This document shows positions 44,959 to 53,845 of a stretch of DNA of 64,000 bases, piece after piece. The notes below the pieces were generated by a model that was not told the DNA's origin, did no database searches, and saw only the letters and a list, made by a program, of their open reading frames with translations. Numbering within the stretch: position 1 is the first letter of the stretch; every line of letters starts with the position of its first letter. The position numbers were made by a program, and so were the translations under genes. Source of the DNA: Photobacterium aphoticum (GTDB lineage Bacteria; Pseudomonadota; Gammaproteobacteria; Enterobacterales; Vibrionaceae); the NCBI RefSeq assembly GCF_001029435.1, contig NZ_LDOV01000037.1, positions 62,001 to 126,000 on the forward strand, given 5' to 3'.

Positions 44959-45309
44959 TCAGAGTTTATGCCAAGGCGTAAGCTTTTTTCGTTTGGCTTC
45001 ATAGCGAATGTATGAGGCCATCATTAAGCCATAAAATATTCCAATCAGCCCCGCGTTGGTCAGCATCATGCTGGCCGTCATTTCCGGCATGTCTTTCCAT
45101 GCCAGTAACCACATAAAGCTACCGTAAATGACGGAGAATTTTAAGAATTGGCTCAGTACATTGAACAGGTAGGCGCGGTAATAAGGCGGTGGGGCTTGGA
45201 TACCCAGTTTTTCCAATAGGCGATAGCGCAACATGTCGCGGCGGTAAGGTTTGATCTTTGCGAGGGTCATTTCACTGATCGCGTGATCGATTTTTTGTTC
45301 AAAGCTCAT
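44959..45309 (-). CDS. DUF6404 family membrane protein
   Basis: 116 residues: a cytoplasmic N-terminus of about 45 residues (MSFEQKIDHAISEM, ...RRDMLRYRLLEKLGIQAPPPYY) followed by two membrane helices (about 48-70 and 80-100) and a basic tail (RYEAKRKKLTPWHKL). This layout, with the PPP motif before the first helix, is that of the DUF6404 proteins common in Vibrionaceae. The function is unknown. Confidence 0.75.
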   Translation of the reverse strand: MSFEQKIDHAISEMTLAKIKPYRRDMLRYRLLEKLGIQAPPPYYRAYLFNVLSQFLKFSVIYGSFMWLLAWKDMPEMTASMMLTNAGLIGIFYGLMMASYIRYEAKRKKLTPWHKL

Positions 45310-45474
45310 GGTCGCCAGAAATCCTTCTCATTAAAAGCCAAAACGGGGGCATTATTTGTAATGTACTCAGTTACTCGCGGCTGACAAATTGAACGTTTTA
45401 TCGTCACGGTTGATGATTTTGATTAATGGGAAATTTGCCGTTAAAGATAGGGATGGGCCCGTAAATTGCAGGCA

Positions 45475-45500
45475 GAAAAAAGGCTGGACGTGTCCAGCCT
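45475..45500 (-). terminator. Terminator of mgtE
   Basis: AGGCTGGAC (45481-45489) and GTCCAGCCT (45492-45500) form a tight stem; on the minus strand it runs into six T residues (45475-45480 read as A on the plus strand). It lies 26 bases behind the stop. Confidence 0.9.
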
Positions 45501-45525
45501 AGATAGTGTGTGAGGGAGAGGGGGA

Positions 45526-46872
45526 TTAAAGTAGCAGTAACTTCGCGGTGCCCAGAAAGGCAAAGAAACCCACCACATCGGTGACCGTGGTGAGCACGAC
45601 CGACCCCGCCAGAGCCGGGTCCAGTTCCAGTTTATCCAGCGCCACCGGGATCAGTACCCCGAACAACGCGGCGGTAATGATGTTGATCACGATACCCACG
45701 GCAATCACGATACCCAGTACTGGCGATTGGAACCACAATCCGGCCATGATGCCGATCAGTACCGCCCATAACACGCCGTTTAAAAAGCCGATCCCGCATT
45801 CGTTACGCAATAGCGACATACGGTTACCGGCGGTGACCTGATTGAGGGCCATACCACGGATCATCAGGGTCAAGGTCTGGCTGCCGGCAATGCCGCCCAT
45901 CGAGGCCACAATCGGCATCAGGATCGCCAGTGCAACGACTTCGGCAATCACATCTTCAAACAAACTGATGGTCATCGCGGCCAGTACCGCCGTCACCAAG
46001 TTGATGCCCAACCAGATGGCACGTTTGCGCGCACTTTTGGCGATCGGGGCAAACAAGTCGTCCTCTTCGCTCATACCGGCGTTGGCCATCAGGGTGCTTT
46101 CGTAGTTCTCCCGCATGAGCTCAAGGGCTAAATGCAGGTCAATATCGCCGACGATGGCATAGTTTTCATCGACGATCGGTAAACTGAAGCGTTCGCTGTG
46201 CTCTATCGCCTCAACCGCCTCGGTCAGTGAGGTGTCATCTTCCAATACGGGGCACTCAGTATCTGCCAAGGCACTGAGTTTTTCGGTGGTCTCCGCTTCC
46301 ATCAATTGCTGGTAGTTGATGGCGCCCACGAACTTCTTGCTGCGCGTGACGACATAAATCGGCGCCGGGTAGTGATAGCCATAGCGCTCCAGCAGTACGC
46401 GCGCACGTTTCACGGAAATGCCCTGCGGCAGGGAAATCACTTTTGGGTTGGCGTAACGGCCGATTTGTTCGTCGGTGTACTGGTTGGCGCGATCAAAGAG
46501 TTCGAGATCTTCTTTGCTCAACATGTCGATCGCACGATCGATGATCTCTTCCGGCAGTGAGTCCGCCCATTCAATCAGCGACAAGTTATCGAGCTTGGCC
46601 AGTACCAGATCCAATTCGACCGAGGTGAGCGACTGGATCACCCATTCACGGGTATCGGCACGCATGGCGGTCAGTACATCGACGTGATCGTTCAGTGGCA
46701 GCTGACGCCACAGTTCCATACGTTGGTCGAGTGGCAGGGCCTCAAACAGGGTGGCCAGCGAACCGGCTTCGAGCTGTTGGATCTCCGGCTCGTTGAAAAT
46801 GAGGCGCTGCTCTTCCGTATCGGCCGCCGAAATGCGCTCAATCAGAAGGCTTAAATCAAGGGTGTGGATCAT
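45526..46872 (-). CDS. mgtE: Magnesium transporter MgtE
   Basis: 448 residues from ATG 46872 with AAGGAAA upstream. The full MgtE architecture is seen: an N-terminal superhelical domain (about 1-125, LATLFEALPLDQRMELWRQLP), tandem CBS domains (about 130-260, EDDTSLTEAVEAIEHS), and five membrane helices with the conserved PIVASMGGIAGSQTLTLMIR and VVLTTVTDVVGFFAFLG segments, the latter lining the ion pore. MgtE is a magnesium-gated inner-membrane channel: magnesium bound by the soluble domains closes it. It is transcribed alone. A 456-base gap with no minus-strand gene lies upstream. Confidence 0.96.
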   Translation of the reverse strand: MIHTLDLSLLIERISAADTEEQRLIFNEPEIQQLEAGSLATLFEALPLDQRMELWRQLPLNDHVDVLTAMRADTREWVIQSLTSVELDLVLAKLDNLSLIEWADSLPEEIIDRAIDMLSKEDLELFDRANQYTDEQIGRYANPKVISLPQGISVKRARVLLERYGYHYPAPIYVVTRSKKFVGAINYQQLMEAETTEKLSALADTECPVLEDDTSLTEAVEAIEHSERFSLPIVDENYAIVGDIDLHLALELMRENYESTLMANAGMSEEDDLFAPIAKSARKRAIWLGINLVTAVLAAMTISLFEDVIAEVVALAILMPIVASMGGIAGSQTLTLMIRGMALNQVTAGNRMSLLRNECGIGFLNGVLWAVLIGIMAGLWFQSPVLGIVIAVGIVINIITAALFGVLIPVALDKLELDPALAGSVVLTTVTDVVGFFAFLGTAKLLLL

Positions 46873-47328
46873 GCAGGTTTCCTTGTTGCTACGGCTGCTT
46901 GGCAAGGTACGTTGTTATTATGTGTTGTTGTCGTACCATGAGGGCCAAAGTCAGGGACTAAGGCACAACAGAATGATTACCTTACCATTTGCGCGAGGTA
47001 TTGTCTTACCCTCTCCGGGCGCTTTTGGGGTATGCCGTGAACAGTTTGCGGGATTCTTGCGCAGCAAGTGTGATGGGCGTATATAAATCGCCCGTCTATT
47101 TTATTTCTTAGCCAGTTTAGGTTAAGGAAACACCCCGTATTATGGCGGTGGATATGGATAAACCTGTCCTGCTTGCTAATTTGTGTCATCGTTCTGACAT
47201 CTGTATATGTGTATTTTTGCCCAGCCTGTCTGCTGGGCTTTTTTCTGTCTGAATTTTTCTATCTGGAAGAGGTTGGCAGAAGAGCCGGGTTAGCTCTTCT
47301 TTTGTCTTTTTAACGGCAGTCCTCGCCC
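46873..47328. other. Intergenic region with an orphan plus-strand terminator
   Basis: 456 bases between murQ and mgtE, both on the minus strand. A strong plus-strand terminator at 47218-47244 has no plus-strand gene before it, so a small RNA or a mgtE-leader antisense RNA may end here. I do not see a known magnesium riboswitch. Confidence 0.45.
47218..47244 (+). terminator. Orphan Rho-independent terminator
   Basis: GCCCAGC (47219-47225) pairs with GCTGGGC (47232-47238) and is followed by a T-run to 47244. No coding gene on the plus strand leads into it. Confidence 0.85.
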
Positions 47329-48231
47329 TTAACCTTGAGCAATCGCCTCTCGGGTCAGGCCGTGGTGAGTATTGAGCAGTGCGCGTGCTGCATCGGCATC
47401 AACACCTGCCAGTAGCATGACAATGGCGGTTTTACAGTGGCCATTGCAGGCAATGAGCGCCGCTTCTGCTTCTTTACGGCTGCACTCTGTCGCGGCCATC
47501 ACAATATTCTTCTGGCGCTCGACCAGCTTAGCGTTGGTGGCTTCCACATCGACCATCAGGTTACCGTAGACTTTACCAATGCGGATCATCGCACCGGTGG
47601 TCAGCATATTCAGCACCAATTTCTGCGCCGTACCGGCTTTTAGGCGGGAAGAGCCCGTCACCACTTCTGGCCCCACAACCGGCGTGATCGCAATGTCTGC
47701 TGCCTGCGCCATTGGGCTGTTCGGGTTGCAGCTGATGCACGCCACGGTGGCACCCTGTGATTGCGCATACGCCATGGCGCCTAAAACATACGGGGTGCGA
47801 CCACTGGCGGCGATACCGACTAATACATCCTTGCCTGAAAAGTCGATGGCTTCCAGATCGCGTGCGCCTTGCTCGCGATTATCTTCGGCATTTTCTACCG
47901 CGCGGAAAATGGCTTGTTGCCCGCCGGCGATCAAGCCCACCACCTGATCGGGTGACGAACCAAAAGTGGGTGGGCATTCACTGGCATCCAGGATCCCCAA
48001 TCGGCCAGACGTGCCTGCGCCGGTGTAAATTAACCGTCCCCCTTGGCGAAATGCCGCTGCGATAGCATCGACCGCTTGTGCGATAGCGGGAAGGGTTTGC
48101 TCAACCGCCTCAGCCACTTTTTTATCTTCGTTGTTGATCACCTGTAGCATGGCTAAGGTAGGCAGAGTATCGATGTGTTCACTGGCGGGATTACGGCTTT
48201 CCGTGACCATCTGGGTTAAGTCGATTTTCAT
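47329..48231 (-). CDS. murQ: N-acetylmuramic acid 6-phosphate etherase
   Basis: 300 residues from ATG 48231. The SIS domain is seen as [27 protein letters not shown] (key part [10 protein letters not shown], about residues 62-71), with [17 protein letters not shown] and [14 protein letters not shown]. The catalytic acid is expected in the DASECPP segment. MurQ splits the lactyl ether of MurNAc-6-phosphate to GlcNAc-6-phosphate and lactate, the step after AnmK in murein recycling. It stands alone here; the murP transporter and anmK are not adjacent. Confidence 0.98.
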   Translation of the reverse strand: MKIDLTQMVTESRNPASEHIDTLPTLAMLQVINNEDKKVAEAVEQTLPAIAQAVDAIAAAFRQGGRLIYTGAGTSGRLGILDASECPPTFGSSPDQVVGLIAGGQQAIFRAVENAEDNREQGARDLEAIDFSGKDVLVGIAASGRTPYVLGAMAYAQSQGATVACISCNPNSPMAQAADIAITPVVGPEVVTGSSRLKAGTAQKLVLNMLTTGAMIRIGKVYGNLMVDVEATNAKLVERQKNIVMAATECSRKEAEAALIACNGHCKTAIVMLLAGVDADAARALLNTHHGLTREAIAQG

Positions 48232-48550
48232 GGCAGATCCTGATGACAAGAGAGAGGGGTATCATAGCATCGCAGGGGACAGGAGTGAGAGGAGGATGTG
48301 CGTCGCGGGAAAGGATATTGGGTCGAAATGGCCATGAAAAACGCCAAGATTCGACGGGTTGTTCAAAAAATACACGGCGAGATGTTGGTGATTCTGGTGA
48401 TCCCTGTGAGGGTTGCTGGGCGTTGGGTGAGTCAACAAATACAGGGTAGTATCCTGATTTCAGGGTGATTTTTATACCGGCTTAAAGACGGTAATAAAAT
48501 GAACAACGGGCTCTGACAAAACACTGACAACAGGGGCGGAGGGGTTGGCG
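48232..48550. other. Intergenic region, no gene seen
   Basis: About 320 bases between the divergent murQ and beta-helix lipoprotein genes. Apart from the GGAGG ribosome binding site at its right end, nothing is recognised. Confidence 0.4.
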
Positions 48551-49771
48551 ATGATCGGCGCCCTCTTTCGCTTAATAAAACCGATTATAACAATGAACAC
48601 GCACACACAACTTGTACAACCGGTAACGCTTTCCTTCTTACGCCCACGTCTGCGTTGGAGCGCCCTCCTTCTCACTTTAAGTCTGGCGGCTTGTGGGGGC
48701 TCGGGAGGCAGTGACAGCTCGTCTTCTATTCCTGACAGTGGCGATGGTAATAACGGGGGCATCGTGACGCCGCCGACAGATCCTGATACGCCGGTTAACC
48801 CTGATTTGCCGGATGTGCCGGATCCTGATGTCCCTGACGTGGCCGATGGAATGATTATGGTCGATGGTACGGTCTACAAAGACATGGCCTCTGCACAAGC
48901 GGCGATTCAGCCTGGCAGCTTGGTGGTCATTGGTGCTGGCACGTACAAACAAGGTCTGCATATCACCCAAGACAATGTGACGGTACAAGGCAGTGAAGGT
49001 ACGCACTTCTCGGGTGTGGCGATTCAGGGCAAAGCGACCTTTGTGGTTGATGGTGATGCCGTGACCATTGAAGGCATTGAATGCAGTGGCGTGAGTGTAC
49101 CCGATCAAAACGGGGCCTGTGTGCGTCAGCAAGGTAAAGATCTGACCTTAAGCCGCGTGTATTTCCATGACAGTGAACAAGGCATTTTATCCTCTTCTGG
49201 CTCCGGTAAGCTGACCATTGAATACAGCCTTTTTGAACGTCTGGGTAAAGCGGGCCGCGCCCACGCTGTCTACAGTAATAACGACGCGCTGGAGATCCGT
49301 TACAGCAAGTTCTACAGCTCAAAAGATCAGGGTCATGAAATCAAATCCCGCGCTCCGTATACCTTGATTGAGTACAGTGAAATCGCCTCGCTATCGGGGG
49401 TTGATAGCCGATTGGTGGATGTGGCGAATGGCGGTCAATTGATTATCCGCGACAGCGTGTTAGAGCAGGGGCCGAAAACCTCGAACTATCAGTTGATTGG
49501 CTTTGGTCTGGAAGGTATGAAAAGCGGCGTGACCCAATCCGTGCAACTGGAAAACAACATTGTGTTGATGGAACGTCAAAACGGTAACGTATTGCTTGGT
49601 TTGCCTTCTGATTCATCTGGCATCAGCGTGAGTATTACCGGTAACGATTTTGTGGGCAGCAAGTTCAACGATCAGGATTTGTATAACATCAAGGCGAACA
49701 ACACCTTGTATTCCGATCGCAGCAGCTTTGGTTTAGGGCCATTCCCAGAATTGCCTAATATCGGTATTTAA
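48551..49771 (+). CDS. Beta-helix (pectate-lyase-like) lipoprotein
   Basis: 406 residues from ATG 48551, chosen for GGAGG eight bases upstream; ATG 48593 would give a more usual signal peptide but has no ribosome binding site. Lipobox LAAC is followed by a glycine/serine linker and a proline/aspartate-rich spacer (PPTDPDTPVNPDLPDVPDPD) that projects the domain from the membrane. The body (LVVIGAGTYKQGLHI, ITIEYS-like rungs, HAVYSNNDALEIRYSKFYSS) is a right-handed parallel beta-helix, as in polysaccharide lyases and chondroitinase-B-like proteins. No classic lyase motif is identified, so enzymatic action is unproven. Confidence 0.8.
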   Translation: MIGALFRLIKPIITMNTHTQLVQPVTLSFLRPRLRWSALLLTLSLAACGGSGGSDSSSSIPDSGDGNNGGIVTPPTDPDTPVNPDLPDVPDPDVPDVADGMIMVDGTVYKDMASAQAAIQPGSLVVIGAGTYKQGLHITQDNVTVQGSEGTHFSGVAIQGKATFVVDGDAVTIEGIECSGVSVPDQNGACVRQQGKDLTLSRVYFHDSEQGILSSSGSGKLTIEYSLFERLGKAGRAHAVYSNNDALEIRYSKFYSSKDQGHEIKSRAPYTLIEYSEIASLSGVDSRLVDVANGGQLIIRDSVLEQGPKTSNYQLIGFGLEGMKSGVTQSVQLENNIVLMERQNGNVLLGLPSDSSGISVSITGNDFVGSKFNDQDLYNIKANNTLYSDRSSFGLGPFPELPNIGI

Positions 49772-49829
49772 TTCGGCCTGAGCCGATTAAAAAGACACTG
49801 AGACAGAACGTCCCCGTCGATTGAAGAAC

Positions 49830-49866
49830 GAACGCCGAGTCGGATTACCCCGCTCGGCGTTTTTTA
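49830..49866 (+). terminator. Terminator of the beta-helix lipoprotein gene
   Basis: AACGCCGAG (49831-49839) pairs with CTCGGCGTT (49853-49861), followed by a T-run to 49865. Confidence 0.93.
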
Positions 49867-49902
49867 TTTGTATGGTATCGCAGACTTAACCTGATATTTT
49901 TT

Positions 49903-49958
49903 CTCGCCAACTCGCCAACTCGCCAACTCGCCAACTCGCCAACTCGCCAACTCGCCAA
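49903..49958 (+). repeat. Seven perfect 8-bp tandem repeats
   Basis: CTCGCCAA is repeated head to tail seven times without error. The array ends five bases from the stop codon of the minus-strand LysR gene. Such arrays change copy number by slippage; here they are outside coding DNA. Confidence 0.95.
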
Positions 49959-49962
49959 CGCA

Positions 49963-50883
49963 TCACCACGTCAAGTTGTTGCACAACACCTTAAACTGCG
50001 CCAATAACTCACTGCTCTCCGCATTTTGCTGGCTGTCTTTGTGCAGGTAGGCACCGATGGTCGCGGTACTGAAACACTCCTGCATTTGCAGTGGCACCAA
50101 ATCGAAACGGGCAAAGTAGTCTTTCATGCTGGCCGGGTAGGGCAAAATCGCATCACTGGTTTGCAGCAAATCAATCGCGGTCGCGAGCGAGTTAGTGTTG
50201 TACTTCACTTTCTCTTGCAGGTAATGGCGTTTTTGGAACGACGTCAGTTTTTCATTTTGCTCTTGAACCAAGTGGGCAAAGCGGCTTTTGCTGGCCCCGA
50301 GGTCAACCGACGGAAAGCGGGCAATGTCTTCGTTGCTACAGTTCACCCCAATCAGTGGGTGGCCTTGGCGTACAAATACTTCTTCTTGACTGGTAAACAA
50401 AGGGTGGAAAAGGATGTCTTCAGACTGGGCGAGGCCGAGGATTTCATGGCCGACAAAAATGCTGATCTCATCGCTCAGCAGCAGGTTCATCAGTTGCAGG
50501 TGATCGCCGACATCAATGGTGATGTTGCTTTGCGGGTAGGCCTGACGAAAATCCTGCACACAATCGCGCACGAACAAATGCCACCACGCATCGCCGCAGC
50601 CGATCTTCAGTTCGGTTTGATGGCGCAACTTGTGTTTTTCCAGTTTGTGCAGGGTGTTTTCGTACAGATGTTGCATCATTTTGGCCTGCTCGTAGAGCAA
50701 TTCGCCACTGGAGGTGAGGGTGATGCCTTTGGAGTTACGGTTGAACAGCTTGGTGCCGAGTTTCTCCTCCAATTTATGCATGTTATGGCTCAGGGTCGGT
50801 TGGCTTAAGCACAACTGGTTGGCCGCCTGGGTGACATTCTGCGTTTTTGCCACCTGAATAAATTGAAGCATTAACTTGAACAT
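49963..50883 (-). CDS. LysR family transcriptional regulator next to the sugar ABC operon
   Basis: 306 residues from ATG 50883; the start at 50898 adds five residues. The N-terminal winged helix (MLQFIQVAKTQNVTQAANQLCLSQPTLSHNMHKLEEKLG) is clear in parts, and the effector domain follows from about residue 88. The residue preceding the second helix and the long recognition helix are normal. It lies 121 bases downstream of the membrane-protein gene in the same direction as the ABC operon, so it may be co-transcribed and autoregulate. LysR control of a MalEFGK-type importer is uncommon; MalT- or LacI-type regulators are usual. Confidence 0.92.
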   Translation of the reverse strand: MFKLMLQFIQVAKTQNVTQAANQLCLSQPTLSHNMHKLEEKLGTKLFNRNSKGITLTSSGELLYEQAKMMQHLYENTLHKLEKHKLRHQTELKIGCGDAWWHLFVRDCVQDFRQAYPQSNITIDVGDHLQLMNLLLSDEISIFVGHEILGLAQSEDILFHPLFTSQEEVFVRQGHPLIGVNCSNEDIARFPSVDLGASKSRFAHLVQEQNEKLTSFQKRHYLQEKVKYNTNSLATAIDLLQTSDAILPYPASMKDYFARFDLVPLQMQECFSTATIGAYLHKDSQQNAESSELLAQFKVLCNNLTW

Positions 50884-51004
50884 AGCGAAGATCTGCAAAG
50901 GAGAAAGTCGCCATTCTAGGGGGCGAAAGACAACTTTGCCACCCCCTGTAATCGTCTATTTTCCAAAGGCTTAATATATTTGCCTCGGACTTATGGCAGA
51001 TCAA

Positions 51005-51628
51005 TTAACTCTTGATTTCGTTGTACACCAACAGCAGCTTTTGCACTTCGCCTTGGGTAAAGGCCAAGTCTTGGCTGTGGTCGAGATCCCACAACGGTTC
51101 AATGTTCACGCTGTCTGCGGTCGGGGTTGCTTTAAACGCGGCAATACGCTCTTGGGTGCTGTCTGAAATGAAGAACAGGTAAGGCTGTGGGACGCCAAGC
51201 AGCGCGCTGTACTGGGACGGTTGGGTGTACACCGCATTGACGGCTTTCACGTCCTGCTCGCCGTAATACGCTTGTGCCGCAGCCAGTACCGGCATCGCCA
51301 TGGCTTGCAGCTGTTCGTAACTGCTTTCTACATGGTAGGCGCCGCAGTTATCGGGGATCTGATCGCGCAGAGCTTGGTAGTCGGCCTGAATTTGTGCCAG
51401 CGGCAAAGTGGCGTACGTCTGTTCAAATGCGTTGGCAGACTGTGGCAGCACGTGGTTGTTCACACACTGCAAAAACTGTGGCTGTTGGGTGGTAAAGGTG
51501 GTGTAGTCAAACTGCGGTTTTGGCAGGTTGCTGTAGGCGATGATGAAGCCGGCAATGAAAATGATCACGGCGACCGCAATGTGAAACATGTAGTCGTGAA
51601 TGCGTTGTAGTTGTCCACGGAAAATCAT
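51005..51628 (-). CDS. Single-pass membrane protein of unknown function in the ABC operon
   Basis: 207 residues from ATG 51628, with AAGGAG and a suitable spacing upstream. One N-terminal membrane helix (about 14-31: MFHIAVAVIIFIAGFIIAY) anchors a periplasmic domain with two cysteines (QCVNNHV, DNCGAYH) that may pair. No family is recognised. The gene follows the ATPase gene by about 160 bases, with a hairpin between them that may partly terminate transcription. It may assist the importer or sense its substrate. Confidence 0.68.
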   Translation of the reverse strand: MIFRGQLQRIHDYMFHIAVAVIIFIAGFIIAYSNLPKPQFDYTTFTTQQPQFLQCVNNHVLPQSANAFEQTYATLPLAQIQADYQALRDQIPDNCGAYHVESSYEQLQAMAMPVLAAAQAYYGEQDVKAVNAVYTQPSQYSALLGVPQPYLFFISDSTQERIAAFKATPTADSVNIEPLWDLDHSQDLAFTQGEVQKLLLVYNEIKS

Positions 51629-51719
51629 GCGGGGCTCCTTGGTTTATCCTGAATGTGGTGCGTGGTCTTGCGTATGGTTACGGGTAAGTGTTTTGTGTTC
51701 TATTTTGTTATAGACGGAA

Positions 51720-51777
51720 AAGCCGCCTTGTCCTGTGAGTGCGTTTGAGAGAGGGGCGCTGACAGAACAAGGCGGAC
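51720..51777 (-). terminator. Intercistronic terminator or attenuator behind the ATPase gene
   Basis: CCGCCTTGT (51723-51731) pairs with ACAAGGCGG (51767-51775); read on the minus strand the stem is followed by CTTTTCC. A long loop and short T-run suggest partial termination. Confidence 0.55.
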
Positions 51778-51791
51778 TTATTCGTGTGGCG

Positions 51792-52928
51792 TTACGCCGA
51801 CATGCTCGCTTGCTTGCTGACAAACTTGATCGACTCTTCCGTGTCTGCATCGAAGAAATGCAGCTGGTTGTTGTCGATCACGAGAGTGATCTTGTCGTCG
51901 ATTTCCACGCTTGGCTCACCGCTGCCCAGCGTCCCGATGAACAGGTTTCTTGGCGCAGCATTGAAGAACACGTTCACGCAGTCGCCCAGGTATTCTGAGT
52001 TCATCACAGTGGTTTCAAAGCAGCAATCCGGGAACGCTTGCTCATACTTCTTGCCGGAGCGGATCGCACTTGAACGGGCGCCCAATAGCAGCGATTTACC
52101 GTTGTAACCGGCCGCATCCAAAATGGCGCGGTCGCTCTCGCTCACGGCAATGGTGAAGCTTTCACACGTAAACTGACCGCCTTCGTATTGGCCTTTGATC
52201 AGGTTCATGGATGGCATACCCATGAAGGTCGCCACGAAACAGTTTTTCGGGTTTTCAAACAGCTCTTTCGGGGTACCGATCTGCTGGATTTCACCCATCG
52301 ACATCAACACGATACGGTCTGCCATGGTCATGGCTTCCACCTGATCGTGGGTCACGTAAATGGTGATTGCGCCTTTTTCTCGGTGCATGCGCGAAATCTC
52401 TGTACGGGTGGTCGCACGCAGTTTCGCATCCAGGTTACTTAGCGGCTCATCCATCAGGTACAGTTTCGGAGTACGCACCATGGCACGGCCCAGTGCGACA
52501 CGCTGACGCTGGCCGCCCGACAATTCCTTCGGCTTGCGCTCCAGGTATTCGGTCAGGAACAAGTCTTTAGCGATGTTATCCACGCGATCTTTGATGTCGT
52601 TCGCCGGGAAGTGACGCAGTTTCAGGCCGTAGCCCACGTTGTCACGTACTGACATGTGCGGGTACAGGGCGTAGCTCTGGAATACCATGGCAATGTCACG
52701 GTCTTTTGAGCTGACGTTATTCACGACTTGACCATCGATAATGAATTCCCCTTCGGTGATGTCTTCAAGGCCGGCGATCATACGCAGGGTGGTGGATTTA
52801 CCACAGCCTGACGGGCCAACCAGTACAATGAATTCCCCGTCTTCGATATCAATGTTGAAGTCACGAACAGAGTAGGTGTCTGAATTTGGGTATTTTTTAT
52901 TGATATTTTTTAGCGAAATCTTGCTCAT
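51792..52928 (-). CDS. Sugar ABC transporter ATP-binding protein (MalK/UgpC family)
   Basis: 378 residues. Nucleotide-binding motifs: Walker A GPSGCGKST (about 38-46), Q-loop FQSYALYPHM, signature LSGGQRQRVALGRAM, Walker B LYLMDEPLSNLD and switch VTHDQVEAM. The C-terminal 130 residues form the OB-like regulatory domain of MalK/UgpC proteins. Its TAATG start overlaps the end of the second permease gene by one base, so translation is coupled. It powers import through the two permeases encoded upstream; the substrate is probably an oligosaccharide. Confidence 0.95.
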   Translation of the reverse strand: MSKISLKNINKKYPNSDTYSVRDFNIDIEDGEFIVLVGPSGCGKSTTLRMIAGLEDITEGEFIIDGQVVNNVSSKDRDIAMVFQSYALYPHMSVRDNVGYGLKLRHFPANDIKDRVDNIAKDLFLTEYLERKPKELSGGQRQRVALGRAMVRTPKLYLMDEPLSNLDAKLRATTRTEISRMHREKGAITIYVTHDQVEAMTMADRIVLMSMGEIQQIGTPKELFENPKNCFVATFMGMPSMNLIKGQYEGGQFTCESFTIAVSESDRAILDAAGYNGKSLLLGARSSAIRSGKKYEQAFPDCCFETTVMNSEYLGDCVNVFFNAAPRNLFIGTLGSGEPSVEIDDKITLVIDNNQLHFFDADTEESIKFVSKQASMSA

Positions 52929-53845
52929 TAGCCTTTTACTCCACCAGACGTCAAACCGCCCACGATGTAATCTTGAAATTTATAGAACACCACAACCGGC
53001 GGGATAGCCGCCAACACTGCACCGGCAGCGAACACGTTATAGTTAGATTCTTTGATGTTGTTGATCAGTCCCATCAAGCCCACAGCCAGTGTTTTGGCTT
53101 CTGAGCTCATGCTCGCGATCAGGAACTTCGGCATGATGATGTCGCCGATAGGCCCCAGGAAACAGAAGATAGCGATAACCATGATCATCGGTTTTACCAG
53201 CGGCAGCAGGATCTCGGTGAAGATCTGCATCTGGGTCGCGCCGTCAATCTTGGCAGACTCATCCAACGCACGAGGAATGGAGTCGTAGTAGCCCTTCATC
53301 AAAATGGTATTCATGGTGATCCCACCGGTGGTGTAGATCAAAATCATGAAGATGTAGGTGTACAGTGTTGCGTGCTCAGAGCTGTAAATGCCGATAGAGC
53401 TGGCAATCGCATACAGCGCAATCAAACCACTGCCTGATGGGATGATTTGGATGATCAGCAGCGACATCAGCGCGCTCTTACGGGACTTGTAACGGTAACG
53501 TGAGTACACAAAGCCTGAGACCGTCACAATCGCCGTCGACAGCACCATGGTGATCAGCGACACCAAAAAGGTGTTGCGGTACCAGCTCAGGTAAGGCGTA
53601 TCGTTAAACAGCGACACAAAGTTCTCGGTCAGGCTGAAGTTCTCCGGAAAGAACGACGTCGAGTACAGGGTGTTGCTGACGTTAAACGCACTCATCAAGG
53701 TGACCAGAATCGGGTAGATGATCACTACCGCCATGCTGATCAAAAACGCGTAGCTGAACACCAATCCCAGGTTCTTGGTGATCATGTGGCGGTTGAACGG
53801 GCTGGCCGCCTTCGCCGGTTCATTCAGGGTGATAGTTTTGTCCAT
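52928..53845 (-). CDS. Sugar ABC transporter permease (MalG family)
   Basis: 305 residues with six membrane helices after a hydrophilic N-terminus. The cytoplasmic coupling loop (EAA motif) reads RALDESAKIDGATQMQIFTEILLPL at about residue 190. It starts in a TAATG overlap with the first permease stop. The C-terminal GGLTSGGVKG end is typical of MalG-like subunits. It pairs with the MalF-like permease to form the membrane channel. Confidence 0.94.
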   Translation of the reverse strand: MDKTITLNEPAKAASPFNRHMITKNLGLVFSYAFLISMAVVIIYPILVTLMSAFNVSNTLYSTSFFPENFSLTENFVSLFNDTPYLSWYRNTFLVSLITMVLSTAIVTVSGFVYSRYRYKSRKSALMSLLIIQIIPSGSGLIALYAIASSIGIYSSEHATLYTYIFMILIYTTGGITMNTILMKGYYDSIPRALDESAKIDGATQMQIFTEILLPLVKPMIMVIAIFCFLGPIGDIIMPKFLIASMSSEAKTLAVGLMGLINNIKESNYNVFAAGAVLAAIPPVVVFYKFQDYIVGGLTSGGVKG

